Source of the DNA: Zygaena filipendulae
Taxonomy: Eukaryota > Arthropoda > Insecta > Lepidoptera > Zygaenidae
NCBI GenBank assembly: GCA_907165275.2
Contig: OU015659.1
Coordinates: forward strand, 6,366,501 to 6,430,500
DNA: 64,000 nt
Direction: 5' to 3'
The notes below the pieces were generated by a model. That model saw only the letters and a program-made list of their open reading frames with translations. It had not been told where the DNA came from and did no database searches. Shown here piece by piece: positions 1 to 13,600 of this stretch. Position numbers and translations under genes: made by a program. Each line of letters opens with the position of its first letter. Positions within the stretch are counted from its first letter, which is position 1.

Positions 1-1988
1 AGTAGGTACTCGTAAAATAACGACTAGCTACGTGACGTCACTGACGTGTCGCCGCCAACTTTCACCGCGGCCGCGGCGTAACGTGGTCGCGGGCGCATCG
101 GCCTAGTACCATGTCGAATAGTTCCTGTTCGTTGTAAATAGTAAACATTCATTGCAACATTTTTTTATGTTGATTGCGACGTACATTTTCTATCAAGGCG
201 ATCACAAAAACCAAAGTGGCCCTATTTGCTTAACCGAAAATCTTCCAAGATATAATTGATGTACCAATGTATAATTGGTGTTTCAAAACCAGAAAATATT
301 ATATTATGCCAGAAGAGGTTTAGAGGAAGACTTAGCCATAATTTCGTCTCACTATTTTTGAGTCAAAAGTTTTTGACTTTACACTAATTTCACATTTCTG
401 TTTTTTTGTTAAACTTCCCATGTATCTTGTACGTCAAGCACTTTTTAATTATGTTATCTTAGTAAAGGTTTAATATACTCGTAAAGCTTTCGGGTCATAA
501 TATCATCGATAGAGTATACAGGCACATGTTTTTAAATCTCATATCTGATGACCAAGTTACGAGGTATTAAAAATAGCTCCAATGGGATTATGTTACACGG
601 TGTGCGCTGACCGGAACTTGGCCTAACGCACTGTCGCGAGTCTTAAAACAGGGTTAGTCAAAAAGGGTGTACCTACTACTAGCATACCTACTAAAAGCCG
701 CACGTAAGATACAAATATTAATCGTTTCGTGGACGCCAACAGGTGTTTCCAGGTAATCCGGGTTTTTCCTTTTACAAAAACACCGTACACGTGACAGTGA
801 TTATAAGATGGTATTAGCTACGTAGTTATAAAATCCTACGTATAATAAACAAATACGTGAAATCGAGAAATAATACAAAATCATTCGTAAATAAATCAAG
901 AGTTAGGTAGACACAAACAGTGTATAAAGAGTGAAATCATAATTACCTTCTGTTTCCTGTTCAACGAGACGTAACAGAGATCTCTACGAAGTAAAATACC
1001 ATGAAACTAGAAACCATAATATCGCTGCCATTATTAGACCACCTCACTCATTTTGTTCAAGTCACGCTTACCAAGGTTTCGGCCCGCCTTAAATGAAAGG
1101 TTAGTTTAATATTATATACAAGCTCTTGCGCTGAGTATTAACATCAAAACTTTTCTCTTTCAGTTTTTGTTCGTGACTTCTTACGTCATATTTAGTTACT
1201 ATACTCCTACTTAGTAACGTTAATCTACATTCGTCTTATGTAAAAGAACACTTATTTTGTAAGAGCGTTGTTGGTTTCGTGAAGGAGCGATCGAAATTTT
1301 AAAATACTTTATTACGTGGATTTTATTAACATAATAAATTACGAAACACCAGCGAAATAACTAAATACGATATCAACCTACTTGACATACGTGTTGCATA
1401 CCTGCCTAATGCCTATAGATATGTGTAAACCCCGTCACAGAGGGCAGGATAGTGTTGGTGGCACTGGTACAGGGTTGCCAACCATTGCATGGGTTTTCAG
1501 AAAACTATTAGGTAAATATGTTTAATAAATATTAATAGGTATTAAAATAAAAATCAGGTCTTGGCTGTCGAAAAAAAACTAGACATACAATTCCTACTTG
1601 TGCACTTACAATTTTCTTTTGGAAAACAACTAGGTAGTACAACATACTCGTCAAAAGTTGTAACGTTAATTGAATAGGTAAAAAGATAATAGTATTCAAT
1701 ACATAGTCTTTAATAGCTTTTGTCTTTAATATTACACAATAATTTGAACTACTTTTACAAAAATAAAACAAAATTAATAAGCTTAGGTACCTTTTACTGA
1801 GTTCAAAGAAATTATAATAAATTCAGCTAGAAATACATAATTAGAAAAAAGGTTTGAGGTATTGTTAAACAACTTCTCGCGCGACTGAGATCATTAAAGT
1901 TGTAAAATAGCATACATTCACTTCTGTCTTATTCGCAAAAGTTTAGCTTATATTATTATCTGTGGCGATTCCATCAAACAGAACAATT
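1..1988. other. AT-rich upstream region, no gene recognised
   Basis: I see no convincing exon here. The first 110 bases are distinctly GC/CpG-rich, with a TGACGTCA palindrome at 33-40 followed by a GCGGCCGCGGC stretch. That could be a promoter or a 5' untranslated exon of the downstream plus-strand gene, but no splice donor can be fixed. The rest is AT-rich, and its open frames look random. Confidence 0.4.
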
Positions 1989-2366
1989 GGGTATTTTCCC
2001 GGTATGAAAATCAAAATTCTAATTATTCCGTCAGTTGGAAAAAAAAAATAATAGAAGTATTTTTTGTTTTATCAAATTAATGAAAATTAACATAGATAAA
2101 GCGCATTAAAGTTTAGGGTGGGGGACTCGTGACGTCATTATTCTGTATAAGCCCCGTACAAACTACACCGGGTGGCGTCACGCGAAATTTCAACTCAATG
2201 TATCGCTGTTAATTTTTTATTACGTAAAAAAGAAAATAATACGTATCCAATATGTTTTTATTAATCTCCACGACGGACTAAAAAAGATTAGTTAAATAGG
2301 CAATTACCTACCTAAGCACTACAAGGGATTGCTGTAGAAATTGGAAATTGTTGTTGGCAACCCTAA
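1989..2366. repeat. MITE family A, copy 1 (TGACGTCA-containing)
   Basis: This is a non-coding element with inverted ends. The left end contains AAAATCAAAATTCTAATTA followed by a PyCCGTCAG block; the right end carries the reverse complement (GACGGACTAAAA) and then TTGTTGGCAACCCTA. In the middle is the family core, TTTAGGGTGGGGG-CTCGTGACGTCA. The same layout recurs at 28782, 31504, 34310, 44955 and 56879, so this is a dispersed family rather than a gene part. The ends here are diverged. Confidence 0.7.
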
Positions 2367-3787
2367 CTGGCATCTGCTTATCGAATGCCAATGTCAACTA
2401 ATTTGCAAACCCGCAGTACTGTTATATCGGGGTTCAGACGAGTTGACAAGACCGCCTGACCTACATAACCGGTCAACGTATATAAAGACCGAAAAACACA
2501 GTTTATAACGAAATTTGTTCAAATTTTATAAGGGACAGTATTAAAAGCCTTCGAATCCATTTATAAACTTTAATAGAGGCGTTTACACTGAATAAAGCTA
2601 GCTTCGGTCGTCTACTACCTAATACTCAGTTTGAAATCTATTATGCGACTGCGAGTAACCTCATTTGAGTAAAAGAGACAACTTCATACGAGTTTTATTG
2701 TTTCCTCTCGCTCGTTACAGTCTAAACGCTGTTTTCATAAAAATAGCAAATAGTATGGCGCACTTTGAAGCAAAATAACCTTTAACGTTCAAAGCAAAAC
2801 TTCGAGCTTTGTCTAGCATTGACATTCTATCCCTGGAACACGAAAAGAACTTTCCATTGTAACATTTTGAACAGCTATATAGTTACTCTACCTATAAAAA
2901 GTATGAAAGTAACTTACCTAACGTCATTTTTAGTTAAAAGGTTCGTAAAAAACCTTTTTTTAAAAGCTTTTACGTAATTTGCTATGTATGTATGTAACTA
3001 TGAGATATCTTCAACTGATTGAGCTGAAACGTATACATACATAGTTTGGATGACAATGCATGGTTTATTCTTTTTAGCGCATTTAAATAAAAGCTTGCTT
3101 TATAAAAAGTTTAAAAAAAAGTTTTTTATGGAGTTCCATAGCCAAGTAGCAAAATCAAATCTTGAAATACAAAAGTGTCATTTAATTTAGATGTCTCTTC
3201 GTCACATCGTCGTGAAAGCCATTTTATTTGAGACTTGTAAAATTTAGACACTAGGTATAGGTACCTATATAAATATGATTCGAGCCTTAATTTTTTTCAT
3301 TCAAATAAAATTGAATTATGCGCGCTTTTGGAAGTGTTCCTCACTCTTTTCAAATAGGTATACACTATAGAGTGGAAAAAAATCAAAATGGTAATAAATT
3401 TAAAACATCTTTCTACAATTTTCCTATAGGTAATTTATGAAATTTTAGACATTTGAGAAAAAAAAATATTAATATAATATTAATATAGGTATTATTGCTT
3501 AGGATTTAAACGGTGAACGTTCTTCGGTTCTGTGAACCCTTCACTATGCGTGATCTGACACGCACTTGCCCTTTTTTTAACAAGATGAAGCGAACAATGC
3601 TCCCGTAGTCCCGCATATAATATAACCTTATAATATTCTTACCTACTTCAAATTTAGCAATACTAGAGGGCCTGTTTTTTTTTTACTAAACACCAACAAA
3701 ACCACATCATAGCTGTTGTGAAATGAAATTAAATTAACGTTATTCGTGGTCTGTTTCCAGAAGTTCAATTAACAATTCAATTGGTGT
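2367..3787. other. AT-rich intergenic stretch
   Basis: No gene or complete element is recognised. It holds short tracts such as TATGTATGTATG near 2985 and several TAGGTACCTA-type motifs. Confidence 0.4.
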
Positions 3788-3807
3788 TGTGTTGAGTTTA
3801 TTGCTAC

Positions 3808-4289
3808 GTTCACACGCGCGCCGTGCAGCCCGGCGGGCTGCCTGGCGGGCTGCGCGGCATGCAGCCCGTCCCGGGCCGGCGGACATTCAAGCTGTTTACA
3901 CGCACGCCGTCGTGTCAGTCAGTGCCAGAATGGCGAGCAGCGAGGATCTCGGTGTTGTTGCTGCCATATCCTTTGGCTTAACTTATTTTTATTGGAAAAA
4001 GGAACAAAATTATGAACGATTGTAATATCCGATCGTAGCGACTTTCTTAGCAACGTTGAATGAAGATCCACTCGTCGCGAAAGCGCGGGACAGACTGACT
4101 GCCCGCGCGCGTGTAAACAGTCACCGGGCGCCCGCACATTCATCCTTTGAACTTTGCCAAAAAACCGACACTTGCCCGATTCGCGGCATTCACGTTCACA
4201 GGCGCGTTCACGGGCTCGGGCGTACCGTTTACACGCTCGTGAATGTGAATGTGCACGTTGAATGTAGAGTTGAACGCACGCGTGTGAAC
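3808..4289. repeat. GC-rich inverted-repeat element
   Basis: The segment begins GTTCACACGCGCG and ends CGCACGCGTGTGAAC, so it has imperfect terminal inverted repeats, and it is far more GC-rich than its surroundings. It contains GGGCTGCCTGGCGGGCTG direct repeats and a short open frame from 3929 (starting MASSEDLG). That frame is only loosely reminiscent of the start of Harbinger-type nuclease ORFs, so I do not call a gene. It lies about 120 bp before the first coding exon of the membrane-protein gene, so it may overlap that gene's promoter. Confidence 0.5.
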
Positions 4290-4392
4290 TTACCATATTA
4301 GTTTAATCAAATTTTATATTTGAACTACCTACACCTACTGATATTTAAAAGTACCTACATATATTGTATTATTATACCTCAGTTGTGCGAGG

Positions 4393-4413
4393 ATGGACGA
4401 GGCGGTGCGATGA
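4393..4413 (+). promoter_or_regulatory. Six-codon uORF overlapping the main start codon
   Basis: An upstream ATG at 4393 opens a six-codon frame (MDEAVR) whose TGA (4411-4413) overlaps the main ATG (4410-4412) in the arrangement CGATGAGC. A pyrimidine-containing CAG at 4380-4382 just upstream could be the acceptor of a 5' UTR exon. A stop overlapping a start is the classic geometry for termination-reinitiation, so translation of the membrane protein may be dampened or coupled. The arrangement is seen directly; its function is inferred. Confidence 0.5.
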
Positions 4414-7400
4414 GCGACGCGACGCTGCTCGCGCTGGCTGTGTTGGCGCTGGCGGGCGCGGCGCGCGCGCAGCTGCCGCCGGCGGACGCGCCGCCCGCGC
4501 CGCCACACAACGACACACGTGAGTGAGTCCACACTCCACACTAGGGTACAGAATGCTTCGACTCCGACTCCGATAAGTCGGAACTTCCGATTGATATTAC
4601 CACAGAGAAAATAATAATATCTGTTCTGCGTTCCGATTGATATTCATTATCATCATATCAATCAAAAGACGTCCACTGCTGGACATAGGCCTCCCCCAAG
4701 GATCGCCACAACGAACGGTCCTGCACCTCCCGCATCCATTGGCGCCCTGCAAGTCGCAACCTTCACCGAGTCATCGGTCTAGCGGGCCTACCCACGCCGT
4801 GGAAGGCGCGACATGGGATTGATATTACCACAGAGAAAATAATATATTACTAGAGAGGAAATATAGGCTTGGTGGATATCCTATAGCTGTTTAAACAGAT
4901 GGCAGGTGCAATGTTTTCCCCGTTCAATTTGAATACATAGAAGGTCAGAATAATATTAGCGCACAGTCAAAAATTCTTCAAATGCTTAAAAGGTATAAGT
5001 ATAATGTTATATCCTATATAAAATTTTATAAAAATATCGTCTGCGGTCTGTGATACGTGTGTTTGAATTAAACGAAGTGTTTTTTTTATTGCTAACATCT
5101 ACGTACGAGTTTTTTCTATTCTTGTACCTACCTATGCTTATATAGGTAGGTACCTACGTATTTATCTATACATATAACAAATATTAAACTAGCAAAATAA
5201 CCTAATAATGTTAAATCGGAAATTAAAATATTAATTATCTTTCGTTAAAAAGGAGTTATCTGGATGATATTATTGTTCTGAAAAGCCCATCCATTCAGAA
5301 TTATACGAGATGAGAACAATATTTTCAATGAAAAATCGTAAAAAATTATTTTTATTTATCACATTCCATCATACCTAGATGATATAGTATATAATGCGAT
5401 ACACATATTAGGTACCTACTCGTATTCAGAGGAATTTTATTAATAATCGTATTGTAACAATAAATAATGAATTCACGTAATTTGTTTTAAAACACAACGA
5501 ACAATGCGACTGTGTTATTATCGTAATGAAAAAATATTGCATTGTTTTATATTATTTTTAATGTAAACTGAATACGGTTGTATTGTGACTTTATCGGTCA
5601 GTCGCCGGTCATTCAGTACTTAGTACCGTTAATTGTACAACCGACACGATGTCAACTTACTAAACGCTAAGTACGATTTCCCTTTGAAAGTCCCCAGTAC
5701 CTACTTTACTACTTACGGTTTACATCTCATTCCTAGAAACTAAGAGCCAGCGCACACTATGCGATACGCGACAGCGACAGCTCGACGACTATAGAAGCGA
5801 CGGCAGGCTGCGGCCTACAATTTTCATATATTTTGTTCAAAGCGCCGCTCACTTGGCGTCAGAGTCGCAGAGTCGCAACGACAAGCTAGGAGAGTCGGAG
5901 CGCGCTCGTTACTTGTCGCTGCGTCTAGACGACAGTCTTGCGACAGCGCAGCGTCAGTTTTGCTTTGAGCGCTAAGCGCCAAGGCAAGTGTAACTAGAGG
6001 CTCCATATTCACTCACAAGATGAACAACACGGCCGTCTTTCTCGAATACTCTACTACGTATCGCTTGCTGCACGACGTCTGTTGCAACGACTTGTCGTCG
6101 ACTTCGAATTCGCGGCGACAATACGCAGAGCAGTCGCTTGCGTCGACGACAAAGCGTTGCGACAACGAGTCGCATAGTGTGCACAGCCAGGGAGAATACT
6201 AATTGTAAGATTTTACGTAAGTAAATTACTAAGTATCTAATTAATTTAAAAGGAGTAAAATATTTAATTAAAATTAAGTAATCATTAAAACGACTCTGAG
6301 TGCGGCCGTAAGAGGAGTAAGATTCAGAAAATAAATAATTTTCAAGTAAATAGTATTTGGATGCAGATAAGCAATAACATGTTAACCCACAATATTAAGT
6401 TATAGATTCAGAACACTTTATTAAGAGTTATAGAACGTTTTTTAATTATTTGTTTACCTTATTACACTGTTAAAATACCAACAAAATGTTTTAAAAAAAA
6501 AACATTTTAAATAAAATGACGCTATGATTTTAAAACACAATTTACTCAAAATTTCTCCAGTGTGGGTTAACACACTATTGCTTATCTATGTCCATTTATC
6601 AGATGTATGAGGAATCGTTCCGAAATGTGTTAACCTACAATAAATATTATTATTTTTTTCTGTTATACCTAGGTAGGTACTTATTTGAAATGTAAAGTAA
6701 CAATTTCCACATACTTAAAAGTAAAAGGTTTATGCTTTGTTGCTCTTGTAGTACTTAGATAATAAGAAAAATTCAAATTAGCCCTTTTATTTCCTAACAT
6801 AAATTATTTTTTAATACAGTTGCTCAAAAAGTGGCGTATTGCAGGGACGTTTAGCGTTCGGGATGTGGGCTATTACATACTCGAGCTTTTTGTTTACCTT
6901 TCCCGAACTCGTGCGTTCTCTTTGCCAACTGTCAAATGGCGACACGACTTTGACACACTTTTTTGCATTGCGAAACGTAGGTTTCGCATTACTAATACGA
7001 CTAGCGCCATCTCTTGATCACAGTTGGAACTTAGTTGAGTTTGTTGTGTTTTTGATATTTTATTAAATCTTTCATTTTTTTCGCAACTGTATTAAAAATA
7101 GTTTGTTTAGTACACGTGCGGAACCGTCATTGCAACTAGTTCCGACTGTCAACCCTCACCTTCGGCTGCGCCTCGGTTCGGGTAGACATTTGTCGGAACT
7201 CTTTGCAATGACAGGGTTTCCGCATTTATAATGAAATATACTATTTACGAGATGTTAACTCCAGTTTTAAGGCCATGAACTAATCGAAGTTCGAAGTTCC
7301 TTTGCATCTAGATATATCTAAATTCATTCAGATCCTATAAAGACCTATGTTCTTATGTCGAATACGTACCTTAATATAAAGGAATATTTAATGGAACTCT

Positions 7401-7600
7401 ATTTTATAATGGTCATCATCATTTTGTGGTCGTCATAATCAGACCATAACGTTATGGATATAGGTAAGTATCCACGTAGTACCTACCTATAAGAGAAAAA
7501 ATCTCACCATAATTCGTCGAATGTTGATCTAGAAACGAATTTTAACATCTATTTAACCGACTTCCAAAAAGGAGGAGGTTCTATGTTCGATTGTATGTAT

Positions 7601-7652
<52 letters not shown>

Positions 7653-10600
7653 ATGTTCACCGATTACTCGAAGACGGTTGGACCGATTTCAAAAATTCTT
7701 TTTTTGTTTGAAAGGGTATACTCCCAATTAGGTCCCATTGCCACCAAGTCGGGATCTGATGATGGGATCTTGGAGAAATCGAGGGAACTCTTCAAAAATT
7801 ATAGGCACACCTATAGCGATTTGGGTATTTTTTATAGTAAATCGGTTATTTGCTTTCGAAAAGCAAAATTTGAAGAAATGGAACTGATGATGAAGACCAC
7901 AGATGGTCGTCGGAACTACTCAATAATAATACGTATTTCAGGGGTTCTAGTTAGAGCGATTTGGAAAGTTGTTTTTTTGTTTGAAAGGGGATACTTCCGA
8001 ATCTGTCACATTGTCACCAAGTCAGGATCCGATGGTGGGATCTTGGAGAAATCGAGGGAACTCTTCAAAATTTATAGGCAAACCTATGGCGATTTGTTTT
8101 TTTTTTATAGTAAATCGTTTATTTGATTTTGGAAAGTAAAATTTGAAGAAGTGGAACTGATGATGAAGACCGCAGATGGTATAGGATTTTACAGATTCCG
8201 ATTCGTTAACTTTAATGTGGTTTCTAAACAATTTATGCTCGTCACACGGTGTATGGTGAAGTGGAACTGATGATGATGTACCAGGAGAACTCCTCAAAAA
8301 TTAACGTCCCTGCATCGGGAAAAGCTATATTTTGTAAAAGGTTATGAGCAGTTGACAGTAGGCTATTGTAACTTTGATAAATTACAAACCGACTCACTAA
8401 AAAGCAAGAAATAAACAAATTTTTAACAAAAAAATTAAAACCGACTTCCAAAAACAAAAATCTAAAAAAGCTAAAAATAAAAAAATACCGATTTAATCCA
8501 AAAGACAAAAACACACGTAATATTATTATTGGTTTGTGCTACCACTGATCGGTATGAAGTCGGTGACAAGCCAAATATGGAGGGGGAAGATGGGCTTAGT
8601 CGACTCCCGCCACCAGCTCTTCGTGAGCAGAACAACCCAAGTGGGCAGACACCAGCGGGCTTGTCACCGAATTCAAACCGATCAGTGGTAGCACAAACCA
8701 ATAATAATATTACGTGTGTTTTTGTCTTTTGGATTAAATCGGTATTTTTTTATTTTTAGCTTTTTTAGATTTTTGTTTTTGGAAGTCGGTTTTAATTTTT
8801 TTGTTAAAAATTTGTTTTAAGTAAGTGGATGAAAAACATACAAATAAATGAGTTAGTTTTTCCAATGGTGTTTTCGGAGGACATGGGGGCACCTCGCGGT
8901 CACGAATCAGAAATCACAGCAGAGAGTTTTAGAAATCTATGTCAAGTCTTTAAAATTCACAGACGCGGCTAGCAGTGTACCTATTCCTCTCGTGTTGTGC
9001 ACATAAAGAAACTTTTACGTATTATTATTTAGGTTATTTCTTCCATTCTTAATCAATTTTAGGTAGGAATAGTAAATGTAATTTAAAGATTTTTAAGGTT
9101 TATGTGTTCCTGTTACTCCCGCGGTTTCATGCACTCATGTGAATGCCTTATTTCGGTTATCTCAACCATCTCTGTGCAAAATCACGTCGAAATCAGAATT
9201 TAGGAGACATACCCGTGCCTTTATTTCTGTTTCTTAATTTATATTTATATGAATATATATTTATTTATTTTATTATATATATTTTCTATTATAGAACTTT
9301 AGTGAATTTTTGTGCGCACACCCACAAAGGTCACTGTCCTCAAAAAAGGCATACGGCTAACGTAGAAAAGGCATAGGTCTAGTCGTTAATAAATAAGTTC
9401 AAATATTTTAAGAACCCAAAAAAAATATTTTAGGTTTAACAAGTGAAGCGTTGATGCGTATTAAAAAAAAATGGTACACGGCAGGGATCTTATTCACTAT
9501 AACCAACAACATTCTTTCTGCAATGGCATCCCAAAAACACAATACCAATTCCCAAATGCTCCAGATGCAAAAATATTAGAAATTAATATTCTGTTTGCCA
9601 TAAGACACGTTGCCAATGTTTTTTTTTTGTAGTGAAACTTCTTTAAGCACGAGGGAAAAAGAATTTAGGTGGCGCGTTATGGTCATGTAGTGAATAAGAG
9701 CCCAGGAAAACGGTAGGAACGCGTTCCAAACATAAATTGTCGTGTTGATTGTAGGATGTGGGTCGGAATGCGTGCGGTGCGCCGAGGACGGTTGTGTGAA
9801 ATGCGCTCGGCTCCTGGTGCTGCCGACTGGGACCTGCTCGCACGCCTGCCCGGCGGGCACCCGCGAGTCCTGGGCCCACGACGACCACGTCATGGGCCGC
9901 GTCTGCTACCCGGCACGTAGCTACCGAGAGGTGCGTAAGATTTTTTTGAACATTTTTGAAACGTACATACCTCCCTACTTCAATGATACAAAATCTTTAC
10001 TGACATAGGTACATAGGTATTTATGGATTTTTAATGCGTAGCTTTCTTACCCTAATGAATATGATTGATTTATCGAAGATAATAATATTCCTTTTATAAA
10101 TCTATCTATACATATACATAACATGTTGCCTATATAAATAAAATTGGAGTGTCTGTTTGTAATTCCAAATTAACAGCTTTTTACTAAATGCATATTATGA
10201 AAGTACTTACATTAAATTATTATTAATTATAAATTTATGTCTGTCTGTTTATTAGATTTGGCTAATCTGTTGAACGGCTGGACCGATTTTAACGAAACTT
10301 CCACTGGCAGATAGCTTATGTTATAAGGAGTAACTTAGCTAATTTTATTTTTGAAAAAAATTGTTCCTGCGGAACTCACGCGGGTGAAACCGCGGGCACA
10401 GCTAGTATTAAAAAAAAATATACGTCATATACAGCACTTTACAATCAGAACTCCCTATGTACCTACATAAGAAATAATATCTATTTTTATTATCTACATA
10501 ACATTATTAGTTTTATACTCAAATTAAGACTAATGAGTAAATTTATCCGAGTAGGTATAGGTAGGGTAGGTACTTTTTTACTAAATTTTATACCAGTAAT

Positions 10601-13600
10601 GTTTTTTTACATTTGTTTAAGCCAAATCCTAAAATCACTTTCTCAGTTCTCACACATCAAAAAATAGTACACGTTTACTTCACCGTTATGCAACAAGGCT
10701 AACTAGGTAGGTATTTGAAATGTTAATTTTAGCTTTTTTATGGCGCACGACGCCATATACAGTTGCAAATGGGCTGTATAAATGTGATGTATGAGAGTTG
10801 AAACGTGGAGCTATGGAATCATAAGGTTTACGAGCGCAAACCAATGAGAGCGAGTTATGGAATCCTGCAATGCTACAAGACTTGAAAAAACATTGCCATG
10901 CGGATCTCAGCTTGGGCTCACTAAAATAATTTAAAAAAGAATCTTTGTAGATACTACGATTACATCAAACTGGGAAAGATATTTTTAAGGGGCTCTAGAT
11001 CCTGTCACACCCGTTTTACTGGATTTTAATCACCAACCCTGGAATCCCTCGGGACTTCCGGTACGAAAATCCTTCCTAAGCCCACTGCCCAACTACCTTC
11101 CTCTCAACTTCACAGTTCACATCAATTAGTTTTCGAGGTTAAAGGATTACTTATTCAGTGAAAGTTTATATTATATGCATGTAAATAAATAGCGTTTTCT
11201 CGCGTTAATTTCGAAGTTCCTACAGGAATTCCGAAATAAAAGTACTCTATGTCCTTCTCTGTACCCCTGAAAACGTGTTTTCAAAAAGTAGTTAAGGTGT
11301 GAAAGCGTAATAAAAAGAACAAATAAGCTCACGTTCGCATTTATTGAGCAGTGTGGATTTATTGAGAACCATCGACTGGTTGCGTGTTGCTATCATCTTA
11401 AAAAGTTTAAAAAATTATGTAATAGATGGCCACAGCATGCATCTACTAGCTAATTAGAAAAAGTAATATTTTATTTTATGTTGAACATATTAAATTGTAA
11501 ATTAGTAAATAAATAAATAAATGTGGGAAAGCTTACAACCAGATATACCAAATAGAAGAAGTTCATAGATAGAATTTGTTATTTTATAATATTTACTTTA
11601 TTTGTCTTATGTGTTTTTTAAGACATAAATACCTTTAATATGCCGGGAAATACCATTTCCTTCAGTATTCAAAACTGTACTAATTTTCCTTTGAATTTTA
11701 ACTAAAGAAATATTATGTTATACTACTTTATTATTTCCTCGCAATCGAAGTGAAAAGCAGAGTTTATAACTCGTCCACAAAACCATTTTTATCCGAGACT
11801 TTTAGCAGCCCGAGCCGAATTGTTGTAAAATCTACTCTTAACATTATCAATAATAAATCTTAGTCAATTCTATTCAGTCTATTAATTTCTGTTTTCAGAT
11901 AATAGTGGGTGGTGCGTGCGGCGCAGTGTTGTGTGTAGTGCTGGTGGGTGTGGCGGCTGCGTACGCGCGGTGCCGCAGGAAGTCCCGCATGCAATCGCAG
12001 CCGTTGCCGCAGCGGCCGCGGCACGACGACGACGCGGCGCTGCGCGAGTTCCAAAAGCAATTGGACTGTTTGAGGGTAGGTCATACTTACACATTTTTGA
12101 CGACAACCCTATTCTCGTGGTTGCTATTACCACGAGATCAAAGACGTACGCCTGCTTTATCTCCTCGTTGCAACTGTGCTTTCGTGTTCCAGCCTCACGC
12201 GTACACCTTGCTGGCGATATTGAACCACACTCGGCATCAGGTGCGGGAACTGTATCAACTCGGCAACAATGAAGCTGCAATGGCATACAGGTACACCCTT
12301 TATCTGTTAAGACTCTTTTGTGTTTATAATGATAACGCTGACGTTTTTGTTTGATTGTATCTTTAAAGGTAGGTATGTATATAAAAATGGATCACTATTT
12401 ACCTTGGTCACGCCATAATTTGAGAAAGACTTGAACGATCACCGTTAAATTTTGCATACGCATTATCGAGGGATTCTAAGAGTTTTCAAATTTTAGTTCA
12501 ATATAGAGACATACCTACCTACCTACTGAAAACGCAAAAAGTATCGGTTTTGTTAGCTAACTTGTAAACTACGTAGATAAATAGATGTTTTACTTAAAAC
12601 GAGATAGGTAACTTCTACAATATAATGTTAAGCTAGGTTCGGTTCACATTTAAAAATACACGAGGAACTCTACTTTCCTATTCCATAAACACATTAACCT
12701 TATTTTAGAAGATCAATAAACAATGCAGATCTATCATACATATAGGTACCTACCTATTATGCAGATTATGCTACTTTCGCCTACTGTAACCCTGTAATTG
12801 AAAAGCTTTAAACGCATACGCGCTTTGTTTATTTACGAAAGTCGCTAGCTTTTAATTAAAGTAGATAACGTGTAAATGTTATCGTTCTCTGTTGCTAATA
12901 TTAACTTAATTATTTGAAACAGTTGCGTGCTCAGCGATCTGGCCAAGCTGCTTATCTTGTTGAACAAACAGCAAGTACCTATAGTACCGGATGAGTGGGC
13001 GCGACTCTCCAGTTGGGCTGAACGGTAACTATACTTTTACTCTACAAAACTATTCTTCTATGAACCGTTAACGATATAGGCGCGACGGCGTAGAAAAATT
13101 CCAAAATCAAAATTAAATTAGGTTGAAACAGTTTTTGTTGTACAGAAGCGCGAGAGATCATAATGACCAAAGCGACGTTTCAAACCGTGCGGCTGCCTTA
13201 GGAATTAAATAAAACGATTTCCAGATTTTCACTCCTCCTGTAATATTTTCTCCGCTGCAATTACTTTGTTTTTTGTAGGGCAGCCGTGTGTTTCAAACCG
13301 GCTTTTACGTGCACATTTTAATGAACGTTCTTCTCACTACGGAATCTTTCAGTGTGTGGTCCGATATGCACTTGTTCGGCGATTCAGCACTTTCGCCCTC
13401 AAAATTAACAGGGTCAATTAACATTTTTTACAGGGTCTTAAAACGATACAGCCGTTTGAGCCAACCCCAAGAAGAAGGGCAGCTGGTGAACTTCCTTCCG
13501 TCCCCACCGAGTCATCAAGGTTCCGATTCGGATTCCACTCAACAATCGTTCACTACGTTCAAACCACCATCGTACTCGCCAGCTTCATGTGACAGCAATA

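Noticed and set aside
3929..4025. Possible Harbinger-type nuclease start (MASSEDLGVV)
   Set aside because: Only about 32 codons, no downstream catalytic region, and inside a short inverted-repeat element.
7599..8126. 175-aa frame with poly-Phe start
   Set aside because: Created by the T tract and tandem blocks of a dispersed repeat; the same blocks recur out of frame at 52840-53440.
8471..8759. Two 76-aa frames on opposite strands starting MVCATTDR
   Set aside because: Mirror images produced by the 160-bp hairpin arms.
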